Source: Pyrenophora tritici-repentis (Eukaryota; Ascomycota; Dothideomycetes; Pleosporales; Pleosporaceae). From it: 64,000 bases of DNA. This document shows positions 56,693-64,000 of this stretch, one piece after another. The translations under genes and the position numbers were made by a program. The notes under the pieces are model-generated. The model saw nothing but the letters and a program-made list of their open reading frames with translations, had not been told where the DNA came from and searched no databases. How positions within the stretch are numbered: position 1 is the stretch's first letter; each line of letters opens with the position of its first letter. The stretch lies in contig NC_089390.1 of NCBI RefSeq assembly GCF_003171515.1, positions 4,960,001 to 5,024,000 on the forward strand, in the 5' to 3' direction.

Positions 56693-57661
56693 GATTCCTT
56701 GATGTCTCTTTTTTTGCCTTCTAAATTCCTCTCTCCTCCTCTTTTTTCTCTCGCGACAGCAAAGGGAAAATATAAAAAGGTTGTCAGGGTTCCACAAACA
56801 CCGCGTCTTGTGTCGCCGTATGTCGTGCTTCTCACAACACTCGCGCAAGATAACTAGCTCTTTTGCTTAGAAAGGAATGTCGTAAGCAACTTTGATTATC
56901 CGCTTGTTGCCGTTCGTTGCGTTGGTCGGACGTCGGAGGGGCTGGGGGGGTAAGTTCGGAACACCGACTTCTTCTCTGTAACGTGACACAAGTTTCTTCG
57001 TCTCTGAGTAAAGCCAAAAAAAAGACCCTCTTTAATATTACTTTTCAAAGTCGCGTGTCTAGGGAATCTCCAGTTTAAAATACTCGACGTGTGTTAGGAA
57101 GAGAGGTAGTTGCACTTGCGGAACCGCCGTCTCCGACGTGACTGGAGGGGGACCTCGGCCGGTTCACGCCCTGCATCGGGGCTATTGCCAAGCGACCGCC
57201 CCGATGTGGTCCGATTGCCGATCTGTGGCTTGTGGCATGTGTTTGCGCAGGCACAGTAGCCGTAGGTACGTACCGGTTTGTCGGCTGACAATTCTAGACG
57301 CTTTGGTGTGAGGTGGAGTTGTCACATGTCATGGACTGGGTGGCTTTGAGCCATGGCGGCGCCTCTTCACAATAAAAATTCGGCATTATACGGTAAAATC
57401 ACATGAGGTCAGAACGGGACGTGAATGTGGAACGCGGGGTAAGTGGTCAGTGTGAAGTACAGTTAATAACACAAGTGAGGGTATATATAATCGAAGCCCT
57501 AAAGGCTCAGCCTGAGCCGTACGTCCGTCCATGTACAAGCGGCTCGACCGACAAACTACGCCATGCAAAAAACCCGCAATGGAAATAGAGGTCTGTTTCA
57601 GCCTCTCTGAAAAAGCAAACAAAGTGCAGTCGCACGCTGAAAACAGACACGCAAGTGCAAA
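56693..57661. other. intergenic region
   Basis: Promoter side of RIB3 and 3' flank of the purine permease. No gene recognised. The open frame continuing from RIB3 to 56848 is considered leader. Confidence 0.45.
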
Positions 57662-59755
57662 TCAAGCCTGCTTATCCGTGACATAGTCCTTCTCGTCGTG
57701 GACCGAGTCCTCGCCACTGTGACGCTCCGAGACGCCTACAGTCTCCGGGTTGCCGTTCCAGAAATCCTTCTTTCCGCTCGTGAGCCTCTGCACCCATGGG
57801 GGTAGGAAGCCTCCCTCGAGACGCCATGTCCAGTGCTCCTTCTCGTCCTTGTTGGGTGGCACGATACGGCCGCCAGAAGCAATCTCGATGAGCCAAACAG
57901 TCGTGTTGATGAGGAGGTAGGTGCAGATACCGGCGATTAGACCGTAGGCGATGGAGTATGTGAAAGGCATGATGGCGATGGTGAGGAAAGCGGGGATGGA
58001 ATCGCCGAGGTATCGCCAGTTGATGTCCTTGGCGGATGTGGCCATGAGGGATCCGACGATCACCAGCGTGCAGCCAGTAGCCCAAGGAGGGATGGAGGCG
58101 AAGATGGGCGCGAAGAAGATGGAGATGAAGAAGCAGATACCAGTGAACATGGCAGTAAGACCAGTCTTGCCTCCTTCGGAAATACCAGCACCGGATTCGA
58201 TGTATGCTGTAACCGGAGGGCAGCCCATCAACGAACCGATGGAAATACCGATAGCGTCGACAGAGTATGCGATGGACGAGTTCTCAAAGTCTTGTGTACG
58301 CTCATCGATGGCGCCACAGAAACGGGCCATGGAATAAAGGGTACCAGTGGCTAGGGATGTTAGTATGTAAACTGAATGATGATATAGTCTGCACTTACTG
58401 TCGAGAATGTCAACGTAGAGGAAGGTGACGAACGCAAGACCCCACTGGCCAGCGTGCTCCGAAATGTTCCATTCCTGAACAGCCAAGATCTTCTTGATCG
58501 GGTGGAAGGTGACAATTTGCTTGAAGAAGTTGAAAGCTGAGTCGCCAGTCTCGGTGTGGGGGAAGTAGGTGACACTAGTTGTGCGTGGCCAGGAGATGAT
58601 GGAGACGAGGAGGATACCAATGATGATCGCACCCTTGACGCGGTATAACATGAGCATAACGGTGAGGATACCACCGCAGAAGATGCCGATCCACATGGTT
58701 GGGCTCCTCATCTTGACTCCTCCTGGGCAGACACCATCGACTTGCTGCGAGGCAAGACATCCGCCAAGTTCCAATGGGGTGGACTGAGCTCCGGTGATCA
58801 GGCCGATACCAGCAGAGTATGCGAGACCGATGATGGTCAGATAGAGTCCAATACCCACACCGGTAGCAAGCTTAATGCTAGCGGGAATAGCCCTGGATAC
58901 CGTTAGTAAGTTGTAAGGGGTTGTCGATCTGTCAGGCAGATATGGGTTGTACAGCAGATCCTGCCGATCAAGCTGTGACACCGTCACACGACAGTGACAT
59001 GTTGGACAATGGGGAAATTGATAACATACCTGGCAAGCCACTGTCGAATTCCAAGGATAGTAAGACCCACGAAGACGAAACCCTCAACGAAGACGGCGGT
59101 AAGTGCGACCTCGTATGGAACCATGCCTGGAAACTGATCAGCAACGTTTCACGGTACGACTACGGCCAGTCCTGATTGGGAAGGCGAGCGATGGCTCCAC
59201 AGGGATGGGAAACAATGTTTGACGTACCAGTACCATGGAATCCGACTACTGTGTAAGCAAAGTAAGCGTTGAGTCCCATTCCAGGAGCCAGGGCAATGGG
59301 CATGTTTGCAAACAGACCCATGCAAAACGAGGTCAGGGCGGAAATGGCAGCTGTAGCGGTTACAAGATCCCGCTTGACTTCTTGGACACAAAGGGCGTAT
59401 TCGGCGTTGGTATTGCAAACAGGGTCATCTGGGAGTCCTGGACACACGCATGTACCACCAGTGTCGGACACGATCGAGGCTACATGGTGATTAGATACGG
59501 GGTTTCAGCGCCAGATATTGTGAACATACAGTTCACCGAGATGATGTAGGCCATGGCAAAGAAAGTAGCCAGACCAGCGCGGAACTCTGTAGTGAAGAGA
59601 CTCCCCTTTCGCTCCTTGGGCTATGTATGTTGTCAGTACATCTTGTCAATCTCAACTGACCATGTACGTACGTGACCAGAACCCTCGAGACGAAAGTATC
59701 TGCCGACGATTGAGCTCGCGACAGCGACATTGAGCTTGTGTAGAAGCCCGGCCAT
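57662..59755 (-). CDS. AzgA-like purine (adenine/guanine/hypoxanthine) permease
   Basis: Six exons read from ATG 59755 to the stop at 57662, roughly 580 aa. The N-terminus [20 protein letters not shown] is followed by [20 protein letters not shown], the NCS2/AzgA entry. Next come [20 protein letters not shown] and the amphipathic [20 protein letters not shown], where AzgA proteins have a substrate-binding loop. The last large exon has [20 protein letters not shown] with [13 protein letters not shown], also characteristic. About 14 hydrophobic segments are present. AzgA imports adenine, guanine and hypoxanthine by proton symport across the plasma membrane. An intron near 58401-58354 is 48 nt, a multiple of three without a stop, so an unspliced reading stays open there. 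Confidence 0.93.
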
Positions 59756-62257
59756 GTTGCAGAAATTTCAGCGATCTCCGCGGGGGGCAATCGCAGAATT
59801 GGAGATGGCAGCTGCGAGGGTAACGGTAATGTCGTTGAGAGTTGACCACGCAGCGAAAGGATCGACGTATGGCACTGCCCAGTAGCCTGGTGACGGCGAA
59901 GCGAGCTTTTAAGTTGAGTGAATTGTATTACAGGGCCTGGAGTGTATCTAAGACGGTGCCGCACCAAAAAGATAAGGACAAGCGGCAACCGCAACCCTGT
60001 CGCGTTCCTGCTCCCGCAAAGGACCAATGACCCATATCGGGACGGTGGAGCGTTGCTTTAGTTGGGATAGTCTGGCAGCCCACGCGAGCCCACATGGCGG
60101 AAGCTAGCGCGTCTCGGCGTGCTGCGCGTGAAAGGGCACCGGCCGCTTCCTGAGTCCAAGCCTGGGGAACGCAATTGAGGTTTGGTACTCCAGCAGTCCA
60201 GCTCGCCTACTCAGTCTTCAGCCGTGACCCTGGCGCCTTGCCAAGTACGCGTATCGGTGCTGAAGGGATTCGGAGGTCGCCGAATCGTGCCTGCCGCCAT
60301 GGCTGGTGGGGTTCGCCTCTTCTATCAGTACGAATCTCTGTTATCGTGGCTGACAGAACAGCACCGGGGCGCATCTGGACGATTGCAAATGGAATTTCGT
60401 CAAGAGCTTCGGGCCTATGCGAAAAGGGCAACATGATAGGAATAATGTGGACCTATGAGCCATCGGGGATGCGCCTAGTCGCGTTAATCGAATTTTGATA
60501 GCACCAAGTGGAGTCTCTAGCAAGCCTTCCGCGCCTTTCCAACTGCTGCAGCTGTTGCTGACCTGCATATGTATGTCTATCCGTCGCCCCTCATGGTGTA
60601 ACGCATCCATCAGATTTCTTTGTTGGTGACACCAGTGACTCTGTTGGGTATTTGAGTGATGAGAAACCCGACAGTCAGGGCGCGGGTGACGGTTAACCAC
60701 TAGCCTTCTCTGCCGGCAACTGGGTACATGGCACGCCAGCAACCATCCGACCTGCCCGTAACGACGCACCGGCGGCTTTTCCACGCACACATCCACCAAA
60801 GAACAAACTCGTCGCTTGCACCACCAGCTGGCTCGAAATGACCGGTACATGGCTTACCTGTCGTCTGCGTAGCCCACGCCACCGGGCAAATGTCGCGATC
60901 CAGATTCGATAAACTCTAACTAAAAGACGCCGTCTGAGTGTTTATTACTTCCCGTCAGGAGCACCAACCTGGATTGAGCATCCCGAAGTAGCACGACGAC
61001 TACACACCCTTCGAACACAAGCCCAGTGGTGCGGCAATACCATGTCTCGCTTCCCATAGAGACAAAAGTAATCATGCATCATTTGATCTTGTACCACTCC
61101 GCCTCGGTCTACAAAGCGCCACCATCTCCTGTTTCTTTGTCTCGATGCACTAGGCACCATCTATCCGCACCTCCATGATGATCGCCGACATCAAACGCCC
61201 AAAGAGAGTATGTACCTGTTGAGCCCGGCTTTCCCTCCGACGCGCGACGGGCCGTAGGAGGTTAGAACAACGCCGCGTAAATCCATGGCCATTAGCGCTA
61301 TACCAAAGGCCTTCAATTTCAAGAGGGCCCCCTTGCGGAAGATGTGAAGATGTATTTGGAAGTGAGACTGAATGTCACCGATGCGCAAGACTACGTAAGC
61401 TGTCAACAATTAGGTTTACATCCCAGCCTATATCATTGTCGCGACAACAAACAAGAGTAGGTATGCCGACTTGGAAATACAACAATGTTTCAGTCTGGTA
61501 GGCGGGAGGCAGGGTTGTGGGGATATGTCCCGTGTGCACCAACATGTGGTCTACCCCTTGCGCTAGCAATATACGATACCTATACGCGGTTGGGAAAAGA
61601 CAATATGGCACGTCATGGCCTTTGAACTAGTTGCGGGGTTGTGCTTCCCAGGGGTTCCTTTTCAGCTGGGTGATGCTCACCTTGCATGCCGAGCGCTATG
61701 TGTTGACTAATAAGTAGGGAGCTTTGTTCTCAATGCTAGGGATACAGTCGGGTCAAGCAGAGGTTAGAATCTCTCAGCTACATAAATTCTTCAGCTGTGA
61801 CTCTACTCCTCGGGGCTGACTTTGTTCAAGATCAGTAGTTCCAGTGTAAGTATGGTTGGGGGCGTAGGACTAGGAGTACTACACCAAACTAGAAATTTGA
61901 GCTCTGCCTACTGCAAAACTCTGAATCCGAGACGATACTAGACTTGGTATGCGAAACAAAATCAGTCGATAATTTTCTGGATGTGGTTGGCATCTTCTGG
62001 TGTTTGGGCGCTGAACAATACGGTTCCGTGGTGTAGCCCAGAGATATCTTCACAGCCACGCAGCCGCAGCCACACTTTTGAGCCACTCGATGCATAATCA
62101 CCAATGACGTACGTGTCATCTTTCAATGTTCTGCCCTGCTTGTTTGTCGCATGCAGATCTGTCCCTAGGATGACAGCTGCATAACGATTGAGCTTCAATT
62201 CCTCTCCTTGTGTCCTACTCTAGGTTCGAGATTGCCTTAATAAGCCAGGCGTTAATT
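59756..62257. other. 2.5-kb divergent intergenic region
   Basis: Separates the purine permease (-) and MCU (+) start codons. Frames up to 169 codons occur on both strands, but none has recognisable protein features. No RNA gene or repeat seen. Confidence 0.4.
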
Positions 62258-63939
62258 ATGAGGCACCGACTCTCCGCGCTGGCCTCGCTCCCGCGCGTCA
62301 CGACATTACCATCAACACGCTGTGCGCCCTATTTCGCACGCAATTCCCCCAGTATATTATCACGACATGGCGCATCCTCACGGCTTCAAAGTCTCGCAAA
62401 CAGGTCGAGAGGCTTACGAACGCGTGCCGACAGTGTCAAGTACGGCGACTACAGCAACTCCAATGCCAGACCTGCTTCAGAGCTAAATGAGAAGATTACA
62501 CAAGAAGAGAAGGATCATTTTGCAAAGAAGCTGCAGGAAGACAAGGGAAAGCAAATACGGACACCATGGCATAGAGAAGGAAGCGACACGCCGCCTGTCA
62601 AGCGGCAGAGGAGCGCTGGAGCGATGACCAAGGGTACGTTTTCGCAACCCATCAACAGCCCGGTAATTGACATGAAATAGGCAAACTACTCACCACACCC
62701 TCACGTATGCTCAAGATTATCCTTCCACTAGTGACGACCGACCACAACACCGACCGCAAAGACATCGAGCCGCTAGCACTCCTGGTACACCCACAACAAC
62801 CCATCTCCTACCTCGAACGATTGATACAAGCCGAGCTCCCTACCATCAAGGACAAGGATGGGCGTGAGAGACAGCCTAACGTATACTTTCGTGCCGAAGA
62901 CTCAATGCAGGAAGAGGCAGAGCCCGAGGAAATGGAGAGCACCCCAGTCAGCATCGACAAGGAAAGTCTAAGCCAACAAGACGGCGAAGAGGACTTTGAG
63001 CAGGTCGACGAGATCCGCATTGACGGAAAGACGCAAAAGACCGGGAAGCTGAGCAGAGATCGGAAGACACCGGAAGAGGCAGAGGAACTGCGAGGCGGAC
63101 CCGGAAAAGGAGGGGTGGAATCGTACTCGGGACAGGGTCACGATGCGCCGGCGGATAAGCAAGGATCACGCAAGTTCGTACGATGGTCTTCCTCAACCGA
63201 GATTGGCGACTTTATCAGAGATGCCGCTCGAGGACAGGAATTCGCTATTGAGATTGAAGGTGCGCCGCAAGAGATCCGCGTAGGTGTTCCCAGCTTCGCA
63301 GACCGGACATACTATCTGCGCATGCGTCTGCGGAAGACATCGCGCAAGATTAGTTCCATGGCAGATATCAAGAAAGAGTGCGATGACCTGGCCAAGAACG
63401 CAGCTAAGAACGTCGCAAGGGCTGGTTTCGCCGGCATTGTAGGATGGTGGTGTGTGGTTTACTACCTCACGTTCCAAACCGAGCTGGGCTGGGATGTCAT
63501 GGAGCCCGTCACCGTAAGCATTTTCAATATCATTCCTGAAGAAGTTATCTAACATCGCCCATAGTACCTTGTCGGTCTCTCCACACTTATCGGCGGTTAC
63601 GTATGGTTCCTCTACCACAACCGCGAAGTTAGCTACCGCTCAGCCATGAATTTCACCGTGTCGCGTCGACAGCAAAAACTCTACCAACAACACAACTTCG
63701 ACTTGCCCAAATGGGAAGCGCTGATTGAAGATGGAAACGCGCTCCGAAAGGAGATCAAGGCCATTGCCAACGAGTACGATGTCGAGTGGGACGAGCTGGA
63801 CGAAGAGAAGGACGAGAAGGTGCAACATGCGCTCAAGAAAGAGCGCAAGAGGAAAGAAGATAAGAAGAAGGAGAAGGATGAGGTGGATGAGGATGAACCG
63901 GAGCATGAGGAGCCTAAAGAGAAGAAGGATGACAAGTGA
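62258..63939 (+). CDS. MCU: mitochondrial calcium uniporter pore subunit
   Basis: Three exons (62258-62633, 62681-63513, 63565-63939) join in phase to 527 aa. The N-terminus is Arg/Ser-rich ([20 protein letters not shown]), a matrix presequence. The matrix domain includes [20 protein letters not shown], an acidic linker, then [21 protein letters not shown] coiled coil ([20 protein letters not shown]) leads into TM1 ([17 protein letters not shown]), the selectivity motif WDVMEP (nt 63490-63507; WDxxEP with the Asp and Glu of the Ca2+ filter), and TM2 ([20 protein letters not shown]). The C-terminal matrix helices end in a Lys/Glu-rich tail. The second intron falls directly between the filter and TM2. 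Ascomycete MCUs are usually encoded without recognisable EMRE; whether this pore conducts calcium is not shown by sequence. Confidence 0.95.
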
Positions 63940-64000
63940 GATGGGATTGTTTGAGGCTATTATAGCGATTCCCTGGGTTCATTTTTGACTTTATTGTTTG

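Noticed and set aside
61962..62198. 78-codon minus-strand ORF just upstream of MCU
   Set aside because: Looks protein-like but short, without homology I recognise, and it lies in the MCU promoter.

Overview
This is nuclear DNA of a filamentous ascomycete. The evidence is short GT-AG introns (about 43-180 nt), one-gene transcription units on both strands, Pezizomycotina-type proteins (copper-fist and Zn2Cys6 regulators, an AzgA-type purine permease, a fungal-type mitochondrial calcium uniporter) and a Fot1/pogo-type transposon. Gene content suggests Dothideomycetes, probably Pleosporales; that placement is inference. Gene models were built by hand from reading frames and splice signals; protein names come from recognised motifs, without database searches.

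Layout. 0.7-3.1 kb: a secreted six-hairpin glycosidase-like gene (-). 5.1-7.2 kb: a decayed pogo/Fot1 element with perfect 44-bp terminal inverted repeats and TA duplications. 8.2-15.4 kb: an MFS transporter (+), QCR6 (-), an RraA-like aldolase (-) and the i-AAA protease YME1 (+). 15.4-24.2 kb: an 8.8-kb gene desert with a strongly purine-skewed, diverged tandem repeat. 24.2-30.6 kb: a copper-fist regulator (-) and an RGT1-like Zn2Cys6 regulator (+); the latter has a small inverted-repeat element in an intron and a relic just downstream. 30.9-31.8 kb: a membrane-anchored PPxY protein (-). 35.6-39.2 kb: HUL5, a HECT ubiquitin ligase (+). 39.6-41.3 kb: an ACC-synthase-like aminotransferase (-). 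42.2-47.3 kb: a head-to-head pair of microtubule genes, STU2/alp14 (-) and PAC1/nudF (+). 47.7-49.3 kb: a non-coding host gene whose six introns each carry a box C/D snoRNA. 49.4-55.5 kb: three lineage-type proteins of unknown function. 55.9-59.8 kb: RIB3 (-) and an AzgA-like purine permease (-). 62.3-63.9 kb: the mitochondrial calcium uniporter MCU (+).

The most interesting signal is the snoRNA host gene at 47.7-49.3 kb. It has no convincing ORF, but it contains six GT-AG introns of 165-188 nt with good branch points, each holding one C box and one D box 70-80 nt apart. Antisense elements in four of the six match conserved 18S/25S rRNA stretches. They look like the filamentous-fungal counterpart of the S. 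cerevisiae snR72-snR78 polycistronic cluster, but intron-nested.

Several genes are mitochondrial (QCR6, YME1, MCU), but they are interspersed with unrelated genes and I see no metabolic gene cluster.
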